From the NCBI GenBank assembly GCA_902470365.1, contig CABRFZ010000024.1, positions 1 to 34,660 of the forward strand: 34,660 nt of DNA, in the 5' to 3' direction. The notes beneath the pieces were generated by a model. That model worked only from the letters and a program-made list of their open reading frames with translations, had not been told where the DNA came from and ran no database searches. Position numbers and translations under genes: made by a program. Numbering within the stretch: the stretch's first letter is position 1; each line of letters opens with the position of its first letter. Below, piece after piece: positions 8,920-15,950 of this stretch. The stretch is from an uncultured Collinsella sp. Its GTDB lineage: Bacteria; Actinomycetota; Coriobacteriia; Coriobacteriales; Coriobacteriaceae.

Positions 8920-9645
8920 AGGGCGGTCGTACTCGCCCTGCACACGGGGATGCGAATCGGCGAGGTCTGCGGCCTTCGGCGGTGCGATGTGGATTTCGAG
9001 ACGGGCCTGATCTCGATCAGACACTCGGTGGCGTACGCGAAGGGAATGGGTTCGTTCATCAAGGACACCAAGACCCATGACGCCAGGGGTATCCCCATCG
9101 ACCCGGTCGGCCTACTCCCCTTCCTGAAGGAGACCCACGAGATCGACTGCGGAAAGCTGCGCTTGCGCGGCCTTACCGGGGCGGTCGAGATCGGGGACTG
9201 CTACATCCTGTCGGAGCCGGGCGCGACCTTCGCGACGACAAGCTATATCCGCAGGGCGTTCAAGACGTTCTCGGAGACCAACGGCCTCATGGGCACCAAC
9301 GACGAGCTGATCACGTTCCACGGCCTTCGCCACACGTTCGCAACGCAGTGGATCCGCCAAGGCGGCGATATCAAGGCGCTCCAATCGATCCTCGGCCACA
9401 AGGACGCCATGGCGACGCTCAACGTCTACGCCGACATCGAGCCCATCTCCAAAATCCATAACATGCTGCGCGCCACGCCGTGCCTTTGGCGCGGGCACCT
9501 CGGGCCGAGGGTCGATCCGGGTCCCATGTTCCAACAGAGGATCCAGGAGTCCATCGAGACGCTCCAGGCGTTCGGCTACGGCATCACCGAGCCGGACGAC
9601 CGAAATATCGCCATACGCGACGTGAAGACGAACAGTTGGCTCTAG
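8920..9645 (+). pseudogene. Tyrosine recombinase/integrase, catalytic domain only (5' truncated)
   Basis: Open frame immediately after the HTH stop codon. It starts RAVVLALHTGMRIGEVCGLRR, which is mid-protein in integrases, so the N-terminal arm-binding and core-binding domains (about 150-200 residues) are missing. Counting from the ATG at 8950, the catalytic set is complete: Arg2 (TGMRIGE), Lys41 (KTHDARGIPI), His124 and Arg127 (HGLRHTFAT), His150 (ILGHKD) and Tyr160 (NVYAD). The last 60 residues are unlike the usual short tail. No ribosome-binding site is seen for the ATG at 8950. It is most likely a remnant of the enzyme that inserted the island, because the right 68-bp repeat is only 151 nt further on. 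A translated catalytic fragment is possible but would not be expected to recombine DNA normally. Confidence 0.88.
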
Positions 9646-9701
9646 CTCACCGAGTACGCGGCAGTGCTGGGCCCATCCCAACTGAGGTCACGGTGGTCCG
9701 A

Positions 9702-9745
9702 TAGGGGCGCCGCCCGCGGCATGCGCCGCGGAGCGGTATCCCCTA
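9702..9745. other. Long GC-rich hairpin near the island's right end
   Basis: Nested stems: TAGGGG with CCCCTA (9702-9707 and 9740-9745), CCGC with GCGG (9710-9713 and 9733-9736), and CCGCGGC with GCCGCGG (9714-9720 and 9725-9731) around an ATGC loop. No U tract follows on either strand. It may be a terminator-like end of the recombinase transcript or a structural site of the element. Confidence 0.55.
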
Positions 9746-9796
9746 CCGACGGGCGGGGATGCCCTCCGCTTCCAGTTCGGAATCAGCCGTCGGAGG

Positions 9797-9864
9797 CGTT
9801 CGGCTGACTGCGGGAACGGCCTGTCCGCTCAATGTGTTCGGCTGAGATCGGAAATCAACCCAAC
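9797..9864 (+). repeat. Right copy of 68-bp direct repeat flanking the island (possible attachment site)
   Basis: Same orientation as 2585-2652, 65/68 identical, at a distance of 7212 bp. It starts CGTTCGGCTGACTGCGGG and ends in AATCAACCCAAC. It includes two internal copies of GTTCGGCTGA, at 9798 and 9837. Position relative to the recombinase fragment fits attR. Confidence 0.75.
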
Positions 9865-9973
9865 ACGAGCCGGACACGCGCCAGACGGCTCTTCCCCGTA
9901 CGGCCTTCCCCCTTACGCTCATGTTGCAGGCATGTAACGCCGCAGCGAGCGCGCCTTTTTTGCGCCAGACAGG

Positions 9974-9979
9974 TACAAT
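9974..9979 (+). promoter_or_regulatory. Possible -10 element for the ACT-gltA operon
   Basis: TACAAT preceded by GG lies 63 nt upstream of the 10042 start and matches five of six -10 positions. No convincing -35 is found at 16-18 nt. The rest of the 9646-10041 gap holds the hairpin and the right 68-bp repeat. Confidence 0.35.
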
Positions 9980-10041
9980 GATGAACACTGTACCGTAGCG
10001 GAGCGCCCCGCGCGCGCCGCAATCACGCGAAAGGGTTTCCC

Positions 10042-10329
10042 ATGGCCGAGATCTCGTCCTCCCGTATCGTCATCACCGTCCTTGGCAAGAACCGCCCCGG
10101 CATCGTCGCCGGCGTCACCCGCGTCCTGGGCGAGGCCAACGTCGACATCCGCGACATCACGCAGTCCATTATCGAGGACATCTTCACCATGACCATGCTG
10201 GCCGATACCGCCGAGTCCAAGCTCGACTTCGCTGAGCTGCAGAAGGCCCTGGCCGAGGCCGGCGAGCTTTCGGGCGTCAACGTGTCCATCCAGCGCGAGG
10301 ACGTCTTTAACTTTATGTACCGCCTGTAG
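10042..10329 (+). CDS. ACT domain-containing protein (UPF0237 family)
   Basis: A 95-residue protein consisting of a single ACT fold: VITVLGKNRPGIVAGVTRVL at the start, then LGEANVDIRDITQSI and a C-terminal FNFMYRL. ACT domains bind small ligands, often amino acids, and act as regulators. This stand-alone family is usually encoded beside a UPF0210 (DUF711) protein, but the next gene here is citrate synthase, 77 nt downstream on the same strand. AAAGGG lies 6 nt upstream of the ATG. A regulatory link to glutamate synthesis is possible but not shown. Confidence 0.9.
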   Translation: MAEISSSRIVITVLGKNRPGIVAGVTRVLGEANVDIRDITQSIIEDIFTMTMLADTAESKLDFAELQKALAEAGELSGVNVSIQREDVFNFMYRL

Positions 10330-10406
10330 CGAACAAGCCGCTGGGGATAGCCTGACGCGCGCATGCCCATGCAAGCCACCCCGATGCGGCCCGGAGAGGA
10401 GCGCGC

Positions 10407-11825
10407 ATGGCCTACGACGCCAAGAAAATCTATTACCGCTTCGATGACCACTTGAGCCGACTGGTTCTGGATTACGAAGCAAGCCGCCAGATTTCGTCTG
10501 AGAGCGAAAGCCTCTATCACGGCCTGCCGACCGACCCTTATGACGAGGGCTTGTTCGAAGAGCACAATGTCAAGCGCGGCCTGCGCAATGCCGACGGCTC
10601 GGGCGTGGTCGCGGGCCTCACTCGTATCTCGGATGTGCACGGCTACAACAAGGTCGACGGAAAGGTCGTGCCCGATCAGGGCAAGCTCACGCTTCGCGGC
10701 TACAGCATCGAGGATCTGGTCAACAATGCCCAGGCCGAGAATCGCTACGGCTACGAAGAAGTCGCCTATCTACTTATCACGGGCTCGCTGCCCAACAAGG
10801 AAGAGCTCGACGGCTTTTGCGAGCGCCTGGGCGCCTTTAGACATCTGAGCGACGAGTACGTTAAAGAGTTCCCTATGACCACGGTGTCGTCGAGCATCAT
10901 GAACGTGCTCCAGCGCGCCGTACTGCTGCTCTACGCCTTCGATGCCGAACCAGACGTGATCACGCCTGAGCACGAAATCGACGTCGCCATTTCCATGCTC
11001 GCACGTCTCCCGCGCATCGCCGCCTTCGCACACATGGCCTCGGTCGCCAAGCTTCGCGGCTCCGAGGTTCACGTGCCGCACCCTACGCCCGGTCTCTCCA
11101 CCGCCGAGACCATCCTACAGGTCCTGCGCGGCGGCATGGCGTTCACCCGCGATGAGGCGATGCTGCTCGACGTTATGCTCATGCTGCATGCCGAGCACGG
11201 CGGCGGCAACAACTCCACCTTCGCTTGCCGCGTGCTGTCGTCTTCGGCCACCGACCCGTATTCCGCCTACGCCGCGGCTATCGGCTCGCTCAAGGGCCCG
11301 CGCCACGGCGGCGCCAATGCCAAGGTCGTGTCTATGCACGAGAACATCCGCGCGCATGTCTCCAACTGGGAGGACGAGGACGAGGTCGCGGCCTACCTGG
11401 GCAAGATCCTCGACAAGCAGGCCTTCGACGGCACGGGCCTCATCTACGGCATGGGCCACGCCGTCTATACGCTCAGCGACCCGCGCGCCGAGGTCTGCCG
11501 CCGTTACGCGCGCTCACTGGCAGCCAAGAAGGACTTGGGCGAAGAGTTCGCACTCATCGAGCGCATCGAGCGCCTGGCACCGCAGGTGATGCGCGACCAC
11601 GGCATGACCAAGCCTATCTGCGCTAACATCGACCTGTACACAGGCTTTATCTACAAGATGCTCGGCGTGCCCGAGACGCTTTTTACGCCGCTTTTCGCCG
11701 TCGCCCGCATGGCCGGCTGGTCGGCACACCGCATGGAAGAGCTCTTCTGCGCGCATCGCATCATCCGCCCGGCATACCGTCCGGTGATCGAGCCGCTGGA
11801 ATACAAGCCGCTCGCCGACCGCTAG
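10407..11825 (+). CDS. gltA: Citrate synthase (citrate/2-methylcitrate synthase family)
   Basis: It condenses acetyl-CoA with oxaloacetate to citrate; in an anaerobe this mainly feeds 2-oxoglutarate and glutamate synthesis. The 472 residues are longer than the usual 370-430, with an N-terminal extension of about 60 residues. The catalytic residues are visible: His264 in HAEHGGGNNST, His300 in GPRHGGAN, and Asp409 in ANIDLYTGF; GMGHAVY at 348-354 and ARMAGWSAHRMEE near 433-445 are also family signatures. GGAGAGGAG precedes the ATG. The gene is followed by an intrinsic terminator and shares a transcript with the ACT gene. A 2-methylcitrate synthase activity cannot be excluded from sequence. Confidence 0.93.
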   Translation: MAYDAKKIYYRFDDHLSRLVLDYEASRQISSESESLYHGLPTDPYDEGLFEEHNVKRGLRNADGSGVVAGLTRISDVHGYNKVDGKVVPDQGKLTLRGYSIEDLVNNAQAENRYGYEEVAYLLITGSLPNKEELDGFCERLGAFRHLSDEYVKEFPMTTVSSSIMNVLQRAVLLLYAFDAEPDVITPEHEIDVAISMLARLPRIAAFAHMASVAKLRGSEVHVPHPTPGLSTAETILQVLRGGMAFTRDEAMLLDVMLMLHAEHGGGNNSTFACRVLSSSATDPYSAYAAAIGSLKGPRHGGANAKVVSMHENIRAHVSNWEDEDEVAAYLGKILDKQAFDGTGLIYGMGHAVYTLSDPRAEVCRRYARSLAAKKDLGEEFALIERIERLAPQVMRDHGMTKPICANIDLYTGFIYKMLGVPETLFTPLFAVARMAGWSAHRMEELFCAHRIIRPAYRPVIEPLEYKPLADR

Positions 11826-11848
11826 GACGCGGACCGTTATAGAACCCG

Positions 11849-11887
11849 AGCGTGGCCAGGGCATCACCGCCCTCGGCCACGCTTTTT
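11849..11887 (+). terminator. Intrinsic terminator after gltA
   Basis: AGCGTGGCC and GGCCACGCT form a 9-bp stem extended by GGGC/GCCC, followed by TTTT (11884-11887). It starts 23 nt after the gltA stop. Confidence 0.88.
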
Positions 11888-11912
11888 ATGCCAGCAGAAA
11901 GGGCTGCATCAA

Positions 11913-12755
11913 ATGATTGTGTTTTCCGATATGGATGGAACGCTGTTGACGAGCGATAAGCAGATGAGCGATGCCACCTGGGCGATGCTCGACGAGCTCG
12001 CTCGACGCGGGATTGAATTTGTGCCCTGCACGGGACGTCCGCTGTCGGGCATCTTTGAGCCCATCCTCGCCCATCCCGCCGTGCACTATGCCGTCTGCGC
12101 CAATGGCGCCAGCGTCTGGCAGCTCGACGACGATGTGCCCACCGACGCCTCGCGCGCCACGCGCATCTTGAGCCGACCGCTCGATTGCGGCATTGCCCAT
12201 CGCATCCGCCGCATCGCCGCCGGCCACGATGTGACCTTCGATATCTTCGCGGACGGGCAGTGCTTCCTCCCCCGCTCGCTCTACACGCGCCTGGATGAGT
12301 TCTGCGGCGGCGACCCCCACATCGCAGCTTCGCTCAAGCGCACACGAACACCGATCGACATGGATATCGACAGCAAGATCGACGAGGTCGAGACGCTCGA
12401 ACGCATCGCCATGTACTGGCACGACCCGGCCGATCGCGACGCCATCGCGGCGGAGCTCGACACGCTCGGAGGCATTGAGGTCACGCGTTCGTACGCCATG
12501 AATATCGAGGTCATGGGCGAGGGCGCCACCAAGGGAACGGCCCTCACGTGGCTATGCGAGCACCTGGGCGAGCGTCTCGCCGACGCCTGGGCGTTCGGTG
12601 ACAACATCAACGACATCCCCATGCTGCAGGCAGCGGGCCATGGCATGGCCATGATCAACGCCGAGCCCGAAGATCGCGAGGCCGCCGACGCCATCACCGA
12701 ATACGACAACGACCACGACGGCGTCGCCCGCACCATCATGGACGCCCTCGCCTAG
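11913..12755 (+). CDS. Cof-type HAD-superfamily hydrolase
   Basis: A 280-residue HAD-IIB phosphatase. Motif I is DMDGTLL (residues 6-12, nucleophile Asp6), motif II CTGR (39-42), the conserved lysine lies in the GATKGTAL region, and motif IV is GDNINDIPM. The cap domain lies between residues about 85 and 185. Members hydrolyse small phosphates such as sugar phosphates, FMN or PLP; the substrate cannot be told from sequence. AAAGGG lies 9 nt upstream of the ATG. The gene converges with a second Cof-type HAD gene at 12864-13658, and its TAG stop is part of a 30-bp inverted repeat. Confidence 0.9.
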   Translation: MIVFSDMDGTLLTSDKQMSDATWAMLDELARRGIEFVPCTGRPLSGIFEPILAHPAVHYAVCANGASVWQLDDDVPTDASRATRILSRPLDCGIAHRIRRIAAGHDVTFDIFADGQCFLPRSLYTRLDEFCGGDPHIAASLKRTRTPIDMDIDSKIDEVETLERIAMYWHDPADRDAIAAELDTLGGIEVTRSYAMNIEVMGEGATKGTALTWLCEHLGERLADAWAFGDNINDIPMLQAAGHGMAMINAEPEDREAADAITEYDNDHDGVARTIMDALA

Positions 12756-12782
12756 TCATTGGGGACGTTCTTAAACGACTAG
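12752..12782 (+). repeat. Left arm of 30-bp inverted repeat bracketing the 12864-13658 gene
   Basis: CTAGTCATTGGGGACGTTCT and the ten bases after it are the reverse complement of 13831-13860 at 29 of 30 positions. The arm includes the stop codon of the 11913-12755 gene (TAG at 12753-12755). The matching arm includes the stop codon of the adenine deaminase gene. Confidence 0.85.
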
Positions 12783-12787
12783 TCGTT

Positions 12788-12826
12788 GGGGACAGTCTTT
12801 GCGAAAAAGCTGCAAGGACTGTCCCC
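12788..12826. other. 15-bp hairpin between two convergent HAD genes
   Basis: GGGGACAGTCTTTGC and GCAAGGACTGTCCCC pair over 15 positions with one G:T wobble and a 9-nt loop. It is nested inside weaker outer arms (GGGGACGTTCTT at 12761 with AAGAAACGTCCCC at 12841). There is no U tract on either side. It may slow or stop convergent transcripts, or belong to a repeat family. Confidence 0.7.
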
Positions 12827-12860
12827 CACTGCCGGCAGAAAAGAAACGTCCCCATCTGCC
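12819..12860. repeat. Dispersed repeat (TGCCGGCA...AACGTCCCCA), copy 1
   Basis: It aligns without gaps to 15846-15887 with about 34 of 42 identical positions. Shared blocks are TGTCCC, TGCCGGCA, AAAAG and AACGTCCCCA, then TGCC. Both copies lie just beyond a gene's stop codon. Confidence 0.6.
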
Positions 12861-12863
12861 GGA

Positions 12864-13658
12864 TTAAGCGAGACTCTCCAGCACGCGACGGAGCTCCTGC
12901 TGGACGGCATGGTCGCGGTTACAACCCACCACGCGATCGGCCACCGCCTTGAGCGCGGGACGCGCGTTTTCCATCGCGCAGCCCGTGCCGACAAAGCGAA
13001 TGATCTCGTAGTCGTTCATCGAGTCGCCAAACGCCATAACCTCGTCGCGTTCGACTCCATAGTGCTCCATGAGCTGTGCGATGCCCGAGGCCTTCGACAC
13101 ACCGGGCTGCATGGCATCGATCCACGCGTTGCCCGAAGGCGCAAAAGTAAAGAGCTGACCGAGTTCGCGCTGTAGTACGTAAGCGCTGTCCATAACGGCA
13201 CCGTCATCGCAAAAGATACTCGCCTTGATGATATTTACGCTGGGATCGGGCAGCTCCCAAATGCGCTCGGCATTGGGAAGGTCCTTATCGACCTCACGCA
13301 CGAACTTGCACTCGTCATCGAGCAAGAAGGACTTGGTTCGGTCAAAAAGTGCAAGATGCAGATTGGGAAACGTCGCGACGGCCTGGGCGAGCCTTCGAAT
13401 CGCCAGGTGCGAATACACCTCGCGGTCTACCATCTTGCCGTCGGCGTAGACCTGGGCGCCGTTAGCGGCGACAAAGTCCATCTTGTCGCGAACAGGTGCA
13501 AAGAACTCGCACAGGCGGTCGTAACGACGGCCTGACGATGCGGCGAAATGCACGCCATGCTCGTGTAGCGCCAGAATCAGTTCGTAGGTCTCGGGAGGCA
13601 CCTGGCCGTTTTCGTCAAGCAACGTGCCGTCCATATCGGATGCAATCAGTTTAAACAT
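12864..13658 (-). CDS. Cof-type HAD-superfamily hydrolase
   Basis: A 264-residue HAD-IIB phosphatase, paralogous to the convergent gene at 11913-12755. Motif I is SDMDGTLLDENGQ (Asp8 nucleophile), motif II SSGRRYDRL (from residue 41), and motif IV GDSMNDYEI. The cap domain spans about 85-185. The substrate is not known. AGGGAG lies 7 nt upstream of the ATG. The gene lies alone inside a 1.1-kb segment whose ends are a 30-bp inverted repeat (12752-12782 and 13830-13860). Confidence 0.9.
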   Translation of the reverse strand: MFKLIASDMDGTLLDENGQVPPETYELILALHEHGVHFAASSGRRYDRLCEFFAPVRDKMDFVAANGAQVYADGKMVDREVYSHLAIRRLAQAVATFPNLHLALFDRTKSFLLDDECKFVREVDKDLPNAERIWELPDPSVNIIKASIFCDDGAVMDSAYVLQRELGQLFTFAPSGNAWIDAMQPGVSKASGIAQLMEHYGVERDEVMAFGDSMNDYEIIRFVGTGCAMENARPALKAVADRVVGCNRDHAVQQELRRVLESLA

Positions 13659-13728
13659 AGAAAAGCTCCCTTCGGGCTTGATGGAATCGGACGTATATCC
13701 AATTCCAACGTACCCAAAGGGAGCTCAA

Positions 13729-13757
13729 ATAAGACTCCGCGGGCGTAAACGTTACAA
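13729..13757 (-). promoter_or_regulatory. Candidate promoter of the 12864-13658 HAD gene
   Basis: TTGTAA (13757-13752) and TCTTAT (13734-13729) on the minus strand with a 17-nt spacer, each matching four of six consensus positions, about 70 nt upstream of the start. Downstream of it AAGGGAGCT occurs twice, the second copy serving as the ribosome-binding site. Confidence 0.4.
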
Positions 13758-13829
13758 GGACCTGGCAAATAGCTCACACATGCTAGAGGTCCTACGGTCG
13801 CGACGCCAGGCGACACGCCACCCCGACGG

Positions 13830-13860
13830 CTAGTCGTTTAAGAACGTCCCCGATGACTAG
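13830..13860 (-). repeat. Right arm of 30-bp inverted repeat bracketing the 12864-13658 gene
   Basis: TAGTCGTTTAAGAACGTCCC and the ten bases after it pair with 12752-12781 at 29/30 positions. The arm contains the TAG stop codon of ade (13859-13857). Confidence 0.85.
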
Positions 13861-15677
13861 TCGGCGTAGGTGAAGGTCGTGACGTCGAACATGCCCTCGG
13901 GGCGAATGCGGAGCGTCGGGATGACCGGCAGGGGCAGGAAGATGATGCCCATGATGGGGTCGAGCGGCGGCTCGATGCCCATGGCACGCGCCTTGACCAT
14001 AAAGTCGTCGTGCTGCGCGGCAACGTCCTCGGCCGTGCCTTCGCTCATAAGGCCACCGAGCGCCAGCGGAATGCGCGCCACGACCTCTCCGTTGCGCACC
14101 AGCACGTGACCACCTTGGCCCACGGCCTCAACGGCGGCCATCATATCGGCGGCGTTGTCGCCCACGACGCACACGTTGTGCGAGTCGTGTCCGATCGTCG
14201 AGGCGATGGCACCACCCGTGATGGTAAAGCCGCGCACCCAGCCGCGGCCGATATGCTTGCCAACGAGTCCCAGGCCAGCGGGGCCGTCACCGTCGGCGCC
14301 CTCGGCCTGCAGCGACACGCCGCGGCCGTGGCGCTCGATCAGCATAATGCGGCGCAGGCCCTCGGCGTTCTCGGGGCGAACCATGCCCGTGATGGCCTTA
14401 CCCGGCACCACGTCAATCACGGCCTCGCCCGGCTTAAAGGCATAGTCGAATACGTCGAGCGAAAGCTTCGGCAGCTTAACGGAGGCGCGCAGCTCATCGG
14501 CAAGGGCCGCGACCTCGGCCATCTCGGGTGCAATCTCGCCCACAAAGGTGCCGTCCTGTGCCACGAGCGCGCCGGCGGCATACACGCGATGCGGAGCCGT
14601 GGCAAACGTCAGGTCATTGAGCACCAGCAGGTCGGCACGCTTGCCCGGGGCAATCGCACCGCGGAGCTCGTGCGGGTCGCGGCAGCCGTGATCCAGGCCA
14701 AACGCCTCGGCCGTGGAGAGGGACGCCATAGAGATAGCGACCACGGGGTCGATACCGGCCTCAATCGCCACGCGGCAGGCATTGTCGATCATGCCGGTTG
14801 CAAGTGCATCGGAAGGAGCGCGGTCGTCAGTCGCAAAGCAGCAGCGGCGGGCGCGCGCGGGATTCTCCAGCAGCATCGGCGACAGGTTGGCCAGATCATG
14901 GCTGCACGTACCCTCGCGCAGCATCACGTACATGCCACGAGACAACTTGTCGAGTGCCTCCTCGGGAATCGTCGACTCGTGGTCGGCGATAATGCCCGCT
15001 GCGGCATAGGCGTTGAGGTCCTTACCGGCAACGAGCGGCGCGTGGCCGTCAACCTGCTTGGACGGCGTCTGGTTGGCAGCATCGATGCGAGCACAGGTCT
15101 CGGGGTCGGCCATAAAGACGCCCGGCAAGTTCATCATTTCGCCCAGACCAAAAACATCGCCCGGATGCTCGGCAAAAAACGCCTGCATATCGGCAGCCGA
15201 AATAACGGCACCGGCCTGCTCGTCGGGCAGCGCGGGCACGCACGAAGGCATCATATACTTGATGGAGATGGGTGCGCGGCGGCCGTCCTCGATCATAAAG
15301 CGCAAGCCGTCGAGACCGGCAACATTGGCAATCTCGTGGCTGTCGGCAATGGCGGTGGTAGTACCGCGCGTCGCCGCCATGCGAGCATACTCGGCGGGGC
15401 GGATGTTCGAAGACTCAATATGCAAGTGTCCGTCAATAAAACCGGGGGCAAGATAGCGACCCTGGCAGTCAATGACCTCGGTCGCCTCGTAGGTGCCGGC
15501 GGCATCGTCGCGACCGTCGTAGAGCACGCCGACGATCACACCGTCCTTGACGGCAACGCTACCGGGTGCCACGCGCTGGCCATACACGTCGACAATCTGT
15601 GCATTGGTAAACAGCGTGTCGACGGGCACGCGGCCCTCGGCGGCCTCGATCACAGACCTCATGACCTCAACGGACAT
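13857..15677 (-). CDS. ade: Adenine deaminase
   Basis: It deaminates adenine to hypoxanthine in purine salvage. The 606-residue protein belongs to the amidohydrolase superfamily. Metal-site motifs are PGFIDGHLHIESS (about residues 79-91) and ADSHEIANV (about 111-119). The typical adenine deaminase order follows: VDGHAP, the GMYVMLREGT region, FATDDRAP, and a C-terminal domain with TGGAIASTIGHDSHN. The reading frame is open for 32 further codons upstream, but AAGGAG lies 6-8 nt before the ATG at 15677 (MSVEVMRS), so the upstream codons are leader. It runs leftwards and is separated from tyrS by a terminator. The stop codon is inside a 30-bp repeat arm. Confidence 0.94.
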   Translation of the reverse strand: MSVEVMRSVIEAAEGRVPVDTLFTNAQIVDVYGQRVAPGSVAVKDGVIVGVLYDGRDDAAGTYEATEVIDCQGRYLAPGFIDGHLHIESSNIRPAEYARMAATRGTTTAIADSHEIANVAGLDGLRFMIEDGRRAPISIKYMMPSCVPALPDEQAGAVISAADMQAFFAEHPGDVFGLGEMMNLPGVFMADPETCARIDAANQTPSKQVDGHAPLVAGKDLNAYAAAGIIADHESTIPEEALDKLSRGMYVMLREGTCSHDLANLSPMLLENPARARRCCFATDDRAPSDALATGMIDNACRVAIEAGIDPVVAISMASLSTAEAFGLDHGCRDPHELRGAIAPGKRADLLVLNDLTFATAPHRVYAAGALVAQDGTFVGEIAPEMAEVAALADELRASVKLPKLSLDVFDYAFKPGEAVIDVVPGKAITGMVRPENAEGLRRIMLIERHGRGVSLQAEGADGDGPAGLGLVGKHIGRGWVRGFTITGGAIASTIGHDSHNVCVVGDNAADMMAAVEAVGQGGHVLVRNGEVVARIPLALGGLMSEGTAEDVAAQHDDFMVKARAMGIEPPLDPIMGIIFLPLPVIPTLRIRPEGMFDVTTFTYAD

Positions 15678-15703
15678 ACATACTCCTTTAACCGTAGAAA
15701 ACA

Positions 15704-15733
15704 GCTGCGGAGCGGACAGGCCTTCACCGCAGC
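15704..15733 (-). other. Hairpin in the ade leader
   Basis: GCTGCGG (15704-15710) and CCGCAGC (15727-15733) form a 7-bp stem between the candidate promoter and the ribosome-binding site of ade. The conserved core of a purine riboswitch is not present. Confidence 0.4.
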
Positions 15734-15745
15734 AAGTCAATAGCC

Positions 15746-15773
15746 ATTGTATGCCCAAACGATGGGTCAACAA
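15746..15773 (-). promoter_or_regulatory. Candidate promoter of ade
   Basis: On the minus strand TTGTTG (15773-15768) and TACAAT (15751-15746) with a 16-nt spacer, 70 nt upstream of the ade start. The -10 matches five of six positions. Confidence 0.45.
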
Positions 15774-15775
15774 TA

Positions 15776-15837
15776 CGCCTCTCCGCTTAACGGCACACGC
15801 CGCTCAGCGCAATGGGGGCAGGTTACTTTGCACCAAT
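15776..15837. repeat. Dispersed intergenic repeat, copy 2 (CGCCTCTCCGC ... GGGGGCAGGTTACTTTGCAC)
   Basis: It has the same end blocks as 1809-1856, with a longer middle. It lies in the ade-tyrS gap just ahead of the 15846-15887 repeat. Confidence 0.6.
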
Positions 15838-15845
15838 GCCAAGGA

Positions 15846-15887
15846 GTGTCCCAAAGTGCCGGCACAAAAGGAACGTCCCCAAGTGCC
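15846..15887. repeat. Dispersed repeat (TGCCGGCA...AACGTCCCCA), copy 2
   Basis: About 34 of 42 positions match 12819-12860 in the same orientation. It directly adjoins the tyrS terminator. Confidence 0.6.
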
Positions 15888-15923
15888 AAAAAGGCCGCAG
15901 TCGGGATTCCCGGCTGCGGCCTT
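15886..15923 (-). terminator. Intrinsic terminator of tyrS
   Basis: AAGGCCGCAGTCGGG (15891-15905) pairs with CCCGGCTGCGGCCTT (15909-15923) over 15 positions with one wobble. It is followed leftwards by TTTTTGGCAC. It is 27 nt beyond the tyrS stop. Confidence 0.9.
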
Positions 15924-15950
15924 ATTGCACTTGTGAGGTTAACTCGCTCG

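Noticed and set aside
15711..15722. Match of about 13 bp between the ade leader and the island's 68-bp repeat (GGCCTGTCCGCTC)
   Set aside because: It is too short to separate from chance in GC-rich DNA, and the flanking sequences differ.
14010..15743. 577-codon plus-strand frame opposite ade
   Set aside because: Antisense shadow of a well-supported gene; its His/Gly/Val-rich composition is typical of reversed actinobacterial codons.
15678..15745. Purine riboswitch ahead of ade
   Set aside because: A short stem exists but the conserved three-way-junction aptamer core is not present.
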